Positions 53,700 through 64,000 of a stretch of DNA of 64,000 nt are shown piece by piece; position 1 is the first letter of the stretch; each line of letters begins with the position of its first letter. The notes below the pieces were generated by a model, which saw only the letters and a program-made list of their open reading frames with translations, was not told the origin of the DNA and searched no databases. Origin of the DNA: Isoetes taiwanensis (taxonomy: Eukaryota; Streptophyta; Lycopodiopsida; Isoetales; Isoetaceae); the NCBI GenBank assembly GCA_021234155.1, contig JAJEKV010000025.1, positions 2,505,339 through 2,569,338 of the forward strand, read 5' to 3'. The position numbers and the translations under genes are program-made.

Positions 53700-53976
53700 A
53701 TTATAAATTAATGTAAACCTTGGATGCCAAAAGTAGTTATTTTTTCCCTGTAAATGAAATTGAGGTATTTTAAGCAAGAGATGATTTTGCAAGTAAGTCT
53801 ACATTTTTTTTAGTTGAACAACCTCTTTTGCTAATCTCCTTTTGGAACGGAGCTATTTTTGGAATTAGGTATGGCGGTTGCATGTTTCTTAATGCAGCAC
53901 CGTCATCTCATGTATAAGGGAGGCACTTTGATAATAGAATCATATCTTGCTGTGCTATGTTTCTCGTGTGTTATAG
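53700..53976 (+). mobile_element. 5' LTR end of the second Copia element (unit 1)
   Basis: The DNA directly before the primer-binding site, ending CTCGTGTGTTATAG, must be the LTR 3' end. GTATAAGGGAGGCACTTTG near 53911 is LTR-like. The LTR start is not identifiable, partly because 279 bp present in unit 2 are missing here near 53731. Confidence 0.45.
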
Positions 53977-53988
53977 TGGTATCAGAGC
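53977..53988 (+). promoter_or_regulatory. Copia primer-binding site
   Basis: TGGTATCAGAGC is complementary to the 3' end of initiator tRNA-Met, the usual primer of plant Copia elements. The unit 2 copy is at 62214-62225. Confidence 0.9.
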
Positions 53989-54043
53989 AGGCTGATTACC
54001 TTAGTGTTTTGTGAATCGCTGCTACCATTGTGTGCATAACAAA

Positions 54044-55462
54044 ATGGGCAAGATTGAAAAGCTATTCCACAGTAATGCATTCTATTGGTTCATCAAGATC
54101 AGGGGAAAATTGGCTGAGAAGGGATTATGGCACATAATCTCTGAAGACGAGCCAAGATCAGTGCCTGTCTCACACCTTCAGAAAAGTCACACTCCAACAA
54201 CTGCTCAAATAGCGAAAGGAGGAATTTCACTATAGATTAAGAGCACGGGTGAACTAGTAGCAACAGATGTAGGTCTCAACAGGAGTGAGGCTGACAAGCA
54301 AGCACTGTTGAAATGGATGCAGCGAGATTGGGAAGCTCGAACAAGATCATGAAGTATCTTGATGACACTCAGATTGCTCAGGTTGAAGCTGCAGATAGTG
54401 CAAAAGATGCTTGGGAGCAACTTGTGCTAACTTATAAAAAGAAGCATTTTTCACAGCAGGCTAATATCTATTTTATCATCTTCACCACTAAGATGAAAGA
54501 ATATGCATCTGCATAAGACTTTATCTCCAAAATAGGCTACAACATTGCAACTTCGAGGCATGGAGAAAGGAATTGACAATGATATGGTAGTTGGGGCAAT
54601 ATTGCTTGGTTTACTTGCTAGCTATAATAATGTAAAGAATCTTATTGGTTCATATGAACATGTAGAACTAGAATGGGCCTGTCAGCAGATAATAATGGAG
54701 GAAACAAACCAGCTAGGATCCAAGAAACGTGGAAACAAAGAAGGGCAAGCACTCTTAAGGAGACAAGACAGTGGAGAAACTAGGAAGTGTTTTAACTGTA
54801 GTAAACATGTACACTCGGCTAAAGAGTGCCTAGAGCCTGACAGAAGGAGAAGAAAAACCAAAGCAAATGAGAAGGAGGATGTAAAGAAAAAGAAGACTCA
54901 TGCCCATAGTCACAAGGCCTCAAAGGCAAGTGACATAGAGGATTCTGACCATAGCTCCAGCAGGGCTCATTCATATCTCATGTGGCGAGCCTTTGTGGCT
55001 CTCTCTCAAGGAAAGCACTCATTTAGAAGTAAGGTGTCATGTATTCTTGAATACCTTTGGAATTATCTGAAACATGTCATGTGTTTAATGATACATATGA
55101 TAGTCCCTTCAACTATGGATAAAGCTGAAGCTTGTTGCAGTCCAGAAGTGCTAAATTCCATGGGTTTGCTTGCTGAAATGGGACAAGAAACCTGGTACCT
55201 AGATTCAGGTGCCAATGATCACATGACCGGCAACAAGAAATTGTTCAAACAATTGGAGCTGCTAGCTGGAAACAAGCAAGTCAAAATTGGTAAGGGGAAG
55301 CTGAATATTCAAAGTGTCGGTGTTGTGGTTCTAAAGCTGTCAATAGGGAATGTACAGCTCAAGAACACCTTGTTTGTGCCAGATCTAGAGGCAAACCTCA
55401 TATCTATTTCAATAATGGATGATGCGAATCTATTTGCTACTTTGGCAATAGACAATGCATAG
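54044..55462 (+). pseudogene. Copia gag and protease region (unit 1), frameshifted
   Basis: The ATG at 54044 gives MGKIEKLFHSNAFYWFIKIR (gag N-terminus) and stops at 54232. Gag continues in other frames: DDTQIAQVEAADSAKDAWEQ (54313-54516), then VGAILLGLLASYNNVKNLIG (54545 on). The zinc knuckle CFNCSKHVHSAKEC is CX2CX4HX4C, with the usual Gly before His replaced by Val. A Lys-rich stretch follows, then the protease motif WYLDSGANDHMTGNKKLF with the active-site DSG. The stop and both frameshifts recur in unit 2. Intact relatives make virus-like particles in the cytoplasm. Confidence 0.88.
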
Positions 55463-55559
55463 TGAGTGACAAGCAACACCATGTACTGGCTAAAGGAGAA
55501 TGAGATGGAGGCTTGTACAAACTGAGTTGGTACTCGAAACAGTCCACTACATTAAGTGT

Positions 55560-56575
55560 TGCCTCAACAAATGAGCACCAAATTTGGCACGAGAGACTAG
55601 GACATGCCAATTTTAGTTCTTAAAGAAAATGAGGGAGCAAAAATTTGTGCATGGTCTGCCAAAGATCCAGGCACTTGTAGGAGTTTGTGAGGGCTGTGCT
55701 TTGGGAAAACTCAGCAGAAAATCATACCACAAAAGCAAGGGCACTCGTGCAAATCATCCCCTCGAGCTTGTACACATGGATCTATGGGATCCAGCTCGTG
55801 TAACGTCTATTGGTGGCTCAAGGTATTTTCTGTTGCTCATTGATGATTTTTCTAGGAAAAATTGGGTGTACTTTATGGCATTCAAATCAGAATCCTTTGA
55901 GTATTTTAAACAGTGGAAATTGTTAGTTGAAAACTAGACTATGAAGACATTAAAAACAGATCAGGGAGGTGAATTTACAAGTGATGAGTTTTCTGAATTT
56001 CTAACGAGCTTTGGCATACACGATGAGACATCAATCGTCCATGAACACGAGCAGAATGGTGTTGTGGAGCGCAAAAACAGAACTGTGCTTGATTGTGCAA
56101 GGTCCATGTTGCTGTCAAAAGGAATTGATCATCAGTTTTAGGCAGAGGCCATTCATACCATTGTTCTTCCCACTAAAGCTCTCCCTGATGGAGTACCAGA
56201 AATCATTTGGACTGGCCACAAGCCTACTGTAAAGACTTCAAAACCTTTGGGTGCACAACTTATGCACATGTATCCAAAGAAGAAAGGAGGGGAGGCAAAA
56301 CGTTTGCCAGAACAGTCCCTTGTATGTTTGTAGAATATGGAGACACACTAAAGGCTACAAACTGTATGTTCATGCCATAAGGAAAATGGTGATTCGAAGA
56401 AGTGTTGTTTTTAATGAACAAGACTTCAGCATTGGCCAGCTCAAGAACCCGCCTGAATTTGATCCATTTGACCAGGAGCCTGCTGAAAACATTGCAGACT
56501 CCAGTGACTCTGACAGTGACAATGAAATGAACATCTCAAACACCCTACGTGATGATCTTCACGTCCTTTCAGAAC
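55560..56575 (+). pseudogene. Copia integrase region (unit 1), truncated before reverse transcriptase
   Basis: IWHERLGHANF (pre-integrase His motif), then VCEGCALGKLSRKSY (Cys pair), LELVHMDLWDPARV (first catalytic Asp), KTDQGGEFTSDEF (second Asp) and EQNGVVERKNRTVLD (Glu). The DDE residues are present, but stops at 55621, 55935 and 56141 break the frame. The later part (KMVIRRSVVFNEQDFSIGQL) ends abruptly at 56575, where unit 2 begins. No reverse transcriptase is present in this copy. Confidence 0.88.
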
Positions 56576-59050
56576 GGTTCAAATGATAATGTTCAAAACC
56601 AATATGGGACAAAACCTAATGGGGATACAATGCAAATTAAGATTTAAATGCATACATAAGTATGAGATTAACTTGACAAAGGTGGTCTAGAGGACTTTCA
56701 TCAGACTTTAGTGGCTAGAGATCCATAAGACAATGTATGATTGTAGGTTGTCTTTGTAGCTATCCCTCCTCAGACATGTGCAGGAGGATGTCTATTTGCT
56801 ATACAAATATGTAACTATTATTCAATATAAATATGATTCTTTATCTATAAAAAAAAGGAAAAATGTGTAATCTACAATTCCAATGGCTCTTATATGAACA
56901 TGTATAATTTGTTAATTTTCCTCTGCGCATAAGTTTTCTCCGCTATCATCGCCTTTGTTAAGGAGTCTCTGCTTATGTTGATACATGTTACTATTAGCAC
57001 TTAGAATCAGATGCATGCCGAGGTGTTTATCTGATTTTATTGCGGCTAGTTACTTTGTGAAGGAATCTGGAGCCGCATTTAGCAACTATTCCAACAGTTC
57101 ATGTTTGTGATTTAGAATCCCATCGATCCGGACCATCGGATCGAGATTCTAGAGGGGATGAGCATGTATATCTCGTATGCATGCATTGCATGCTTTCTCT
57201 GGTTGGGAGATCGCTATTTTAGGCGAGGTTCTTCATCAACGTCTCATCGGTGCTTCCTCGTCTTTCTCAGGAGTACCTTATTCTCTATTCTTTGAAATCA
57301 TGCAGGGGAGAGGCTCCTCCCTGTTTGGATTGACCAATTTGGCATTTCTTTCCATGCTGTGGCATATTCTTTCGCAACCTTGCCTCTTCTTTGACCATAA
57401 TCCTTTGATCTATGTCCTCGATCCCGTTTTGATATTGGACTAAACTAGTTAATGCTACCTACTCCTGAATTGCCACCCAAATTTCTGTACTGCAATAATA
57501 CACAGAATTTGCTCTCTCCCCTTTCCAATGACTCTTGAATCATCTTGGGTCTTTCTAGTCCAATCTGCTCAGCTAATTGTACAATGATACACATTCTATT
57601 TTTTCTCACTCCATCCAATGGCAGATTCTATTGTATGTAAAATAGACTTTTGTTGAAATTACGTGCACGTAGCAGTATTATTAATTTTACAAGAAATTTA
57701 TCGCAGCGGCCTTCTCTTTATCGATTTTATAGTAGTTTGAAATGATGTGAATGTCGATCTTCGAGTCAGTTCAAAACTTCCAGAAATTAACCCCACCATT
57801 ATCAGTTCCAAATATGAAGAATTTCCTAGAATATTTAGAAGTGATACACATAGGAGATTTGTGTGGAGTGCAAATGGTAAGTCTTTAAAAGTAAAGGTGC
57901 CTTATAAGGTTATAATCTTCCAGCTCAAATATATCATTGAGGAGTCTGAACATCTAGAGACCACTAACAGCCTATTAGTAGGAAAACATAATACCAGATT
58001 TTTCTTCTGCCAACTAAAGATAGGTCAGATATAACTTAAACAAGTCCGACATATTCTAAATATTGCAACTTATGTACATAGACATCATCATCATATTTAA
58101 GGTCACTACCTGATTCAAAATTGTTTTTTTCCTCAGTCTTAGCATATAGCCAATATCACAAATATAATATCTAACCAGCCGTCATATTATATTCTCTTCC
58201 ACTCAGGGTAAACTACCCAAAGTAATATAAACCTTTATGTAATCTGACCTATATTTATGTCATATCTAAAAACAGATCATTATGTGTCCTATGACATCAG
58301 TCGCCATATACTCATAACAGTCGGAAAAAAGAAAATATGAGTGTAGAATACGTATTCCATATTTTTTTTGCATAGTCTAAGCATCTTTAAGTCCCCAGCA
58401 TTATAGATTTAACAAGGAACTGCTTCTTCATATCATAAGATTCTTCTACTGTTGGGTTCTATCCTATACTGCAGTGCAGCTTGAATGTCGCTTTGGACTC
58501 GAGATCCCTTACAGAAAGACAATAGATCCTAGCACGTGTCATCTCTATTCAAGCATGGTATGAAGACGGCTGCTTTTTGTCTTGGCCAGTTCAAGCAAAA
58601 TTTTTACTCTCAAGTTGGGACATAACTGTATAAAAGAAGGTAGCAGAGAACTTGACTTGGAAGTTGGTGTCATGGACGGGTGTCGTGGGGTTGTCACAAG
58701 GATATTCACAATATCGCCTCCTCTTAACTCCATGACCTCTCCCACTGCCAAATGGATAACAATTGCGGATCCCAAAACACATGTAGGCTCACACGCGCTG
58801 ACTTTGGGATAAGTTGCTCCATTCTCAAGTTTCTGTAGTTTGATGGCAAGTTTAATGTTTTGCGTATAAATACCTTGTGGCATCATCGTGATTTTCATAT
58901 CTTTACAATAGCATCGATCCGAGCCCTCGGGTCGCCATTCTGGGCAGGGACGAGCCATTATATAAATACACTCCATTTCGAGGCCAGTTATCGGCGTCTT
59001 CTCACAGCAGCACTTCCTCATTGCCCATTGCTTCCCTCCCTTCCGCCCTG
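56576..59050. other. unit 2 copy of the LTR-like and unrecognised regions
   Basis: Counterpart of 47832-51068, including open frames at 57177-57443 and 58545-59021 (minus), the GC motif with an extra TATTATTAATTTTACAA at 57675-57691, and the TATA block at 58913-58968. No gene called. Confidence 0.4.
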
Positions 59051-59114
59051 ATTTGCTTGGAAGCTTGTTTATTGTTTTTCACATGTGTTTCTGTTCATGC
59101 ATACCTTATTGTTG

Positions 59115-59275
59115 TCCACTCCCCGGGTGTTGCTATAATCATGTTTTACACCGCACCTTGTTCTACACCTCACGGGTGATCTTTGTTTATTTCCACCCTG
59201 AGGGTGGCGCAAATCTCTTTTTTCTTTCTTCCATCCGTTGGGTGATGCTTTTTCTCTCCACCCTCCGGGTGATGC
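59115..59275 (+). repeat. array of five short hairpins, unit 2 copy
   Basis: Counterpart of 51164-51325. Units read CCACTCCCCGGGTG, CACCTCACGGGTG, CCACCCTGAGGGTG, CCATCCGTTGGGTG and CCACCCTCCGGGTG. Pairing ability is kept in most units despite base changes. Confidence 0.65.
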
Positions 59276-59536
59276 TATCTTTTCTTCTGCCATGTATTGT
59301 TGATTTTCTCCTCATTGCTAATCACTCACATCAGTTTTTCGGGTGCTTGTTGTTGTGCAGCTTGCCGCCAGCCATGCATGCGTTCTTGTTCTTCTTAACA
59401 TTAATGGGTGCCTTCTATGTGTTCCATTTCTTTGCAGGTATTATGTCGTCTCGCAGGTTCACTCCTCTTGCGTACACCATTGCCCCACTTCCTTTGATTC
59501 TCCAGGCAATCATCCAAGGTTGTTGGCGACCATTTC

Positions 59537-59595
59537 TCATTAGGGTTTTCCTCGAAAACCTGAAAGGGCGGGGTTTTCCATCCCGATGAGAAGTT
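59537..59595 (+). repeat. U5-like nested hairpin motif, unit 2 copy
   Basis: Same as 51587-51645 with one change (CCTGAAAGG for CCTAAAAGG). Confidence 0.5.
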
Positions 59596-59956
59596 GTCGC
59601 CACTACCCTTCTATACTGCCTATGCACACTTTCTTCCTTATAGGTTAGCTCGACATTGTTCCTATAGTCAGCTCCCCATCTATATTATTCAAACATTGTA
59701 TACTACTGCTGTGATGAATGACAAGCCTATAGGCCAGTTTTTGTGTTCCTTGCGGGTCCTTTACTAGAATATGCCCGCTCTGCCCTCTGGATGTCGAAAT
59801 ACTTGAGCATTATCTCTTTTCTTGGTAAAAAATTCAACCAGCATCGTCCTAATCCTAGCCCTACATTCGTAGTGTGACTACCATATGGATATTCGTATCA
59901 TACGAACATTATACTCATATCTACAAAAGATGGTCGTCACACGGATGCAAAAGGGT

Positions 59957-60033
59957 AGTTGCACAAGACAGAGTTTGAATTCGCAACCTTCTAGTTGCAA
60001 GTCACACAACTTTGTCAAGTGCGCTACCAATAT
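59957..60033 (-). repeat. tRNA-like SINE head, unit 2 copy
   Basis: Counterpart of 52005-52081, minus strand, with the same A-box-like and B-box-like words. Confidence 0.5.
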
Positions 60034-61671
60034 TTGTTAAAGACATTCCCTCATATGTTTTTCATATGCGGTGCTATTTTCAGGAGGTTCTAGAACATTC
60101 TAGAACCTACAAGCATGCGCGACACTTGGCATGATCTCATCCATTGGAGTGACGCGATCCTGACAGTTGGCCTAGATATATGAGGAGGCACCTCCTTCTT
60201 GTCGAACCATTCCAGTTCAACGCCAGTCTTGAGCCTTCTAGGCATCTGTCTCGTGTTCCTGCTTGCCTTGGGGCCATTGTACTCTTGATTCCTGCTCATA
60301 TATTAGATTCTTTGCCGACCTTGGCGTATCTCTTCCATATTTTTTGCATATTTTCCACGTATTTTCCTTGTTCTCGCATAGTTTCACGACACATAGAATA
60401 TCCTAGAGAAGATGCAAATTGTTGAAGCAAACAGAAAATGGGGTCAAACCCCAATTTCCATGTCACCCAATGGTTCAAATCATATTCCTAGGAGTCAATG
60501 CTGCGCATACTGAGTATTCATACGGAAGAACATGTTGTCACCCCATACTGTAACATTAGAGCAACAAACAACTCTAATGGAGAGCATTGAACATCCCAGC
60601 CCATTGCAACAGACATTGCAACCAATAAGATCTCCAATAGAATGTCCTCCTCCATACACACAGCAGCACCAGAACTGCTGGTTCCATAAGAACACACAAG
60701 AGCGGAACTGAAATGTAAGAGGAAAAAGCATGGGGACTTGAACCCTACCGACATGAGACGGTCCCATGATGCTTCACCCGACATAATAGAAGGTCCCAAA
60801 GGACCATCCATTATGCCGGGGGCTAATCCCATGCAAGTGCTCAACCACACAAACGTGAATGCAAGGTCCCTACACTTAATACTTTTTCATTTTCTTCTTA
60901 TAAAATTCATGCAGTACAGAAACACAAACCATGCTCCATTCATGCAATGCTATGCAACTACAAGAAAGAACAGAACAAAGACAATTAACTACAATCACAT
61001 AATCCAAGAGTCAGATCAATTGGTGGTGATGTTCAACACTTGTGCATGCCTCCTTGACAACCTGACTTCTCAACGCCTGCCTCTCCCTGGCCGAGACCAC
61101 AACATCTCATTCCATGCTTCTAATAATCTCCTCTAGCTCGTGAAACAGACGCCCTAGCTGTATTCGAAGAAGATGCACCGATGCCACAACAGTTTATGCA
61201 AGAGTGTTTATATTGACGACACCGGTGAGCAGTTCAAATGCCACATGCGCACGCTCTACCGTGCAAATGCCACAGGAGGATGTGGCAAGCCACTGGAAAT
61301 GAGGTTCTCAATAGAAGGGAGCTTAGGGAATGGAGGCTGAGCTGGTCTGTAGAGGACTCCACGACCTCATGCTACCCATTCTCCACAGGGGCCACAAAAG
61401 GCATTGGCACAGGCATCTCCCTGCATGGGCAGCACTTCATTCTTGTTACCAAGTTCAACCAACAAAAAGCAAGAATAAATACAAGGGTGGGAGGGAGAGG
61501 TCCGGTACCTCAGCCAAACATCAAAACTTTAGCATAAGAATGGTAAAGATTGAAGGGCCAAAAGGTACAATGGAGCCTCTCGGTTTATAGCTGATCAACC
61601 CTTGTATCCTTCTGCCCTGTTAGTACACCATAATAGATCTGTTTTTTATTATAAATTAATGTAAACCTTGG
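60034..61671. other. unit 2 copy of the unrecognised exon-like region
   Basis: Counterpart of 52082-53730, with small indels, for example loss of GGGAGGGGTAG-like bases near 61350. These change which frames stay open. No gene called. Confidence 0.3.
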
Positions 61672-61960
61672 ATACTATGGGTAATCAACCCTGTTATGCA
61701 GTGCACTTACATTTACATAGGGCCCATTCTTAACACTGTTTTTTCAGCATATTAAGATATTTTGTACCTGAATTTCATCTTGATCCGAAGTATACTCATC
61801 AGCAAGTTGTATCTCAGGGATGCTGTTCTCTCCTTTGTGTCTAAAGGATGCTGGTCTCTCCTGGCCATTTGCACCCCCAGCACCTCCAGAAAAGCACTCA
61901 ATCAAAATCACTTAACCAAAAGCACTTAATCAAAACTAATTAGCTATGTCAAAAGCAGCT
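61672..61960. other. 279-bp segment present only in unit 2
   Basis: AT-rich sequence between ACCTTGGAT and the shared AAAAGTAGTTATTT. It holds small direct repeats (CACTTAA-CAAAA and GCTATGTCAAAAG, each twice). It is either part of the original LTR deleted in unit 1 or a later insertion. No target duplication is clear, so deletion in unit 1 seems more likely. Confidence 0.5.
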
Positions 61961-62213
61961 ATGTCAAAAGTAGTTATTTTTTCCCTGTAAATGAAATTGA
62001 GGTATTTTAAGCAAGAGATGATTTTGCAAGTAAGTCTACATTTTTTTTAGTTGAACAACCTCTTTTGCTAATCTCCTTTTGGAACGGAGCTATTTTTGGA
62101 ATTAGGTTTGGCGGTTGCATGTTTCTTAATGCAGCACCGTCATCTCATGTATAAGGGAGGCACTTTGATAATAGAATCATATCTTGTTGTGCTATGTTTC
62201 TCGTGTGTTATAG

Positions 62214-62225
62214 TGGTATCAGAGC
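62214..62225 (+). promoter_or_regulatory. Copia primer-binding site, unit 2
   Basis: TGGTATCAGAGC, identical to that at 53977. Confidence 0.9.
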
Positions 62226-62280
62226 AGGCTGATTACCTTAGTGTTTTGTGAATCGCTGCTACCATTGTGTGCATAACAAA

Positions 62281-63699
62281 ATGGGCAAGATTGAAAAGCT
62301 ATTCCACAGTAATGCATTCTATTGGTTCATCAAGATCAGGGGAAAATTGGCTGAGAAGGGATTATGGCACATAATCTCTGAAGACGAGCCAAGATCAGTG
62401 CCTGTCTCATATCTTCAGAAAAGTCACGCTCCAACAACTGCTCAAATAGCGAAAGGAGGAATTTCACTATAGATTAAGAGCACGGGTGAACTAGTAGCAA
62501 CAGATGTAGGTCTCAACGTGAGTGAGGCTGACAAGCAAGCACTGTTGAAATGGATGCAGCGAGATTGGGAAGCTCGAACAAGATCATGAAGTATCTTGAT
62601 GACACTCAGATTGCTCAGGTTGAAGCTGCAGATAGTGCAAAAGATGCTTGGGAGCAACTTGTGCTAACTTATAAAAAGAAGCATTTTTCACAGCAGGCTA
62701 ATATCTATTTTATCATCTTCACCACTAAGATGAAAGAATATGCATCTGCATAAGACTTTATCTCCAAAATAGGCTACAACATTGCAACTTCGAGGCATGG
62801 AGAAAGGAATTGACAATGATATGGTAGTTGGGGCAATATTGCTTGGTTTACTTGCTAGCTATAATAATGTAAAGAATCTTATTGGTTCATATGAACATGT
62901 AGAATTAGAGTGGGCCTGTCAGCAGATAATAATGGAGGAAACAAACCAGCTAGGATCCAAGAAACGTGGAAACAAAGAAGGGCAAGCACTCTTAAGGAGA
63001 CAAGACAGTGGAGAAACTAGGAAGTGTTTTAACTGTAGTAAACATGTACACTTGGCTAAAGAGTGCCTAGAGGCTGACAGAAGGAGAAGAAAAACCAAAG
63101 CAAATGAGAAGGAGGATGTAAAGAAAAAGAAGACTCATGCCCATAGTCACAAGGCCTCAAAGGCAAGTGACATAGAGGATTCTGACCATAGCTCCAGCAG
63201 TGGCTCATTCATATCTGTGGCCAGAGCCTTTGTGGCTCTCTCTCAAGGAAAGCACTCATTTAGAAGTAAGGTGTCATGTATTCTTGAATGCCTTTGGAAT
63301 TATCTGAAACATGTCATGTGTTTAATGATACATATGATAGTCCCTTCAACTATGGATAAAGCTGAAGCTTGTTGCAGTCCAGAAGTGCTAAATTCCATGG
63401 GTTTGCTTGCTGAAATGGGACAAGAAACCTGGTACCTAGATTCAGGTGCCAATGATCACATGACCGGCAACAAGAAATTGTTCAAACAATTGGAGCTGCT
63501 GGCTGGAAACAAGCAAGTCAAAATTGGTAAGGGGAAGCTGAATATTCAAAGTGTCGGTGTTGTGGTTCTAAAGCTGTCAATAGGGAATGTACAGCTCAAG
63601 AACACCTTGTTTGTGCCAGATCTAGAGGCAGACCTCATATCTATTTCAATAATGGATGATGTGAATCTATTTGCTACTTTGGCAATAGACAATGCGTAG
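62281..63699 (+). pseudogene. Copia gag and protease region (unit 2), frameshifted
   Basis: Same order and the same lesions as unit 1: gag start at 62281 with stop at 62469, a shifted piece at 62550-62753, and a zinc knuckle CFNCSKHVHLAKEC and protease DSGANDHM in 62782-63699. It differs from unit 1 around the Ser-rich stretch (SSSSGSFISVARAF here, SSSRAHSYLMWRAF there), where small compensating indels change a few residues. Confidence 0.88.
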
Positions 63700-63796
63700 T
63701 GAGTGACAAGCAACACCATGTACTGGCTAAAGGAGAATGAGATGGAGGCTTGTACAAACTGAGTTGGTACTCGAAACAGTCCACTACGTTAAGTGT

Positions 63797-64000
63797 TGCC
63801 TCAACAAATGAGCACCAAATTTGGCACGAGAGACTAGGACATGCCAATTTTAGTTCTTAAAGAAAATGAGGGAGCAAAAATTTGTGCATGGTCTGCCAAA
63901 GATCCAGGCACTTGTAGGAGTTTGTGAGGGCTGTGCTTTGGGAAAACTCAGCAGAAAATCATACCACAAAAGCAATGGCACTCGTGCAAATCATCCCCTC
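63797..64000 (+). pseudogene. Copia integrase start (unit 2), cut by the window edge
   Basis: FGTRDXDMPI-like pre-integrase His region, then a stop at 63858 as in unit 1, then FVHGLPKIQALVGVCEGCAL and GKLSRKSYHKS. It runs off the end of the window. Confidence 0.8.

Larger units (their letters stand above)
47832..56575. repeat. tandem duplication, unit 1 (8.74 kb)
   Basis: Sequence from GGTTCAAATGATAATGTTC at 47832 recurs from 56576. Offsets are 8758 bp (around 48419), 7952 bp (around 50593) and 8237 bp (around 54011). The changes reflect two large indels: about 806 bp extra here at 49131-49936, and about 279 bp extra in unit 2 near 61672-61960. Elsewhere the copies are nearly identical, so the duplication is young. 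Confidence 0.92.
56576..64000. repeat. tandem duplication, unit 2 (runs off the window)
   Basis: Near-identical to 47832 onward. It begins exactly where the unit 1 Copia frame breaks, and lacks the 806-bp segment (junction at 57905). Whether it continues into reverse transcriptase is beyond the window. Confidence 0.92.

Overview
This is plant nuclear DNA, AT-rich and dominated by transposable elements. The window holds an intronless pentatricopeptide-repeat (PPR) gene, an intact plant-type OB-fold gene with one intron, a tRNA-Ser(TGA) sequence, Copia and Gypsy retrotransposon remains, a Helitron, a CACTA element, PIF/Harbinger remains and tRNA-derived SINEs. The style of the PPR protein and the size and decay of the repeats suit a large-genome land plant. 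A fern or other non-seed plant is my guess, but nothing here proves it.

Layout. 1-4290: intergenic DNA with a 101-bp tandem duplication and two small unrecognised ORFs. 4291-11027: a decayed autonomous Helitron (Rep plus PIF1-type helicase), whose N-terminal part is tandemly duplicated and whose HUH motif has become H-A-D. 11012-12384: diverged duplications and SINE-like repeats. 12385-14475: the PPR gene, intact. 15950-18700: decayed minus-strand exons, including a CUE-like ubiquitin-binding fragment. 20090-22560: SINEs and unusual inverted or degenerate repeats. 23293-24310: the OB-fold gene, two exons, intact. 25050-27100: Gypsy reverse transcriptase remains and a broken GNAT acetyltransferase. 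29575-30328: a cluster of one complete and three broken tRNA-Ser sequences.

30374-47065 is the centrepiece: a 16.7-kb CACTA element with 44-bp terminal inverted repeats, subterminal repeat arrays and a 3-bp CTT target duplication. It sits inside the RNase H codons of a Copia element: the reading frame HFIREL stops at its left edge and resumes as VAKKY at its right edge. No CACTA transposase is recognisable. Inside lie fragments of several host genes and elements: an hnRNP F/H-type RRM, nicotinate phosphoribosyltransferase exons with introns, alpha/beta-hydrolase exons with introns, PIF/Harbinger transposase, Copia pol on the minus strand, a miniature LTR element, a 139-bp near-perfect hairpin and a pair of 1.95-kb direct repeats bounded by poly(T).

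47066-64000: the rest of the interrupted Copia element (RNase H end, polypurine tract, LTR), followed by a tandem duplication of about 8.7 kb (47832-56575, then 56576 to beyond the window). Each unit carries a TATA-containing LTR-like block, an array of five short hairpins, a tRNA-like SINE head and a second Copia element (PBS, gag, protease, integrase). That element shares the same stop codons and frameshifts in both units, so it was dead before the duplication.

Only the PPR gene and the OB-fold gene look functional. PPR proteins usually bind organellar RNA; the OB-fold protein probably binds single-stranded nucleic acid. They are unrelated neighbours in repeat-rich DNA, not a joint pathway.
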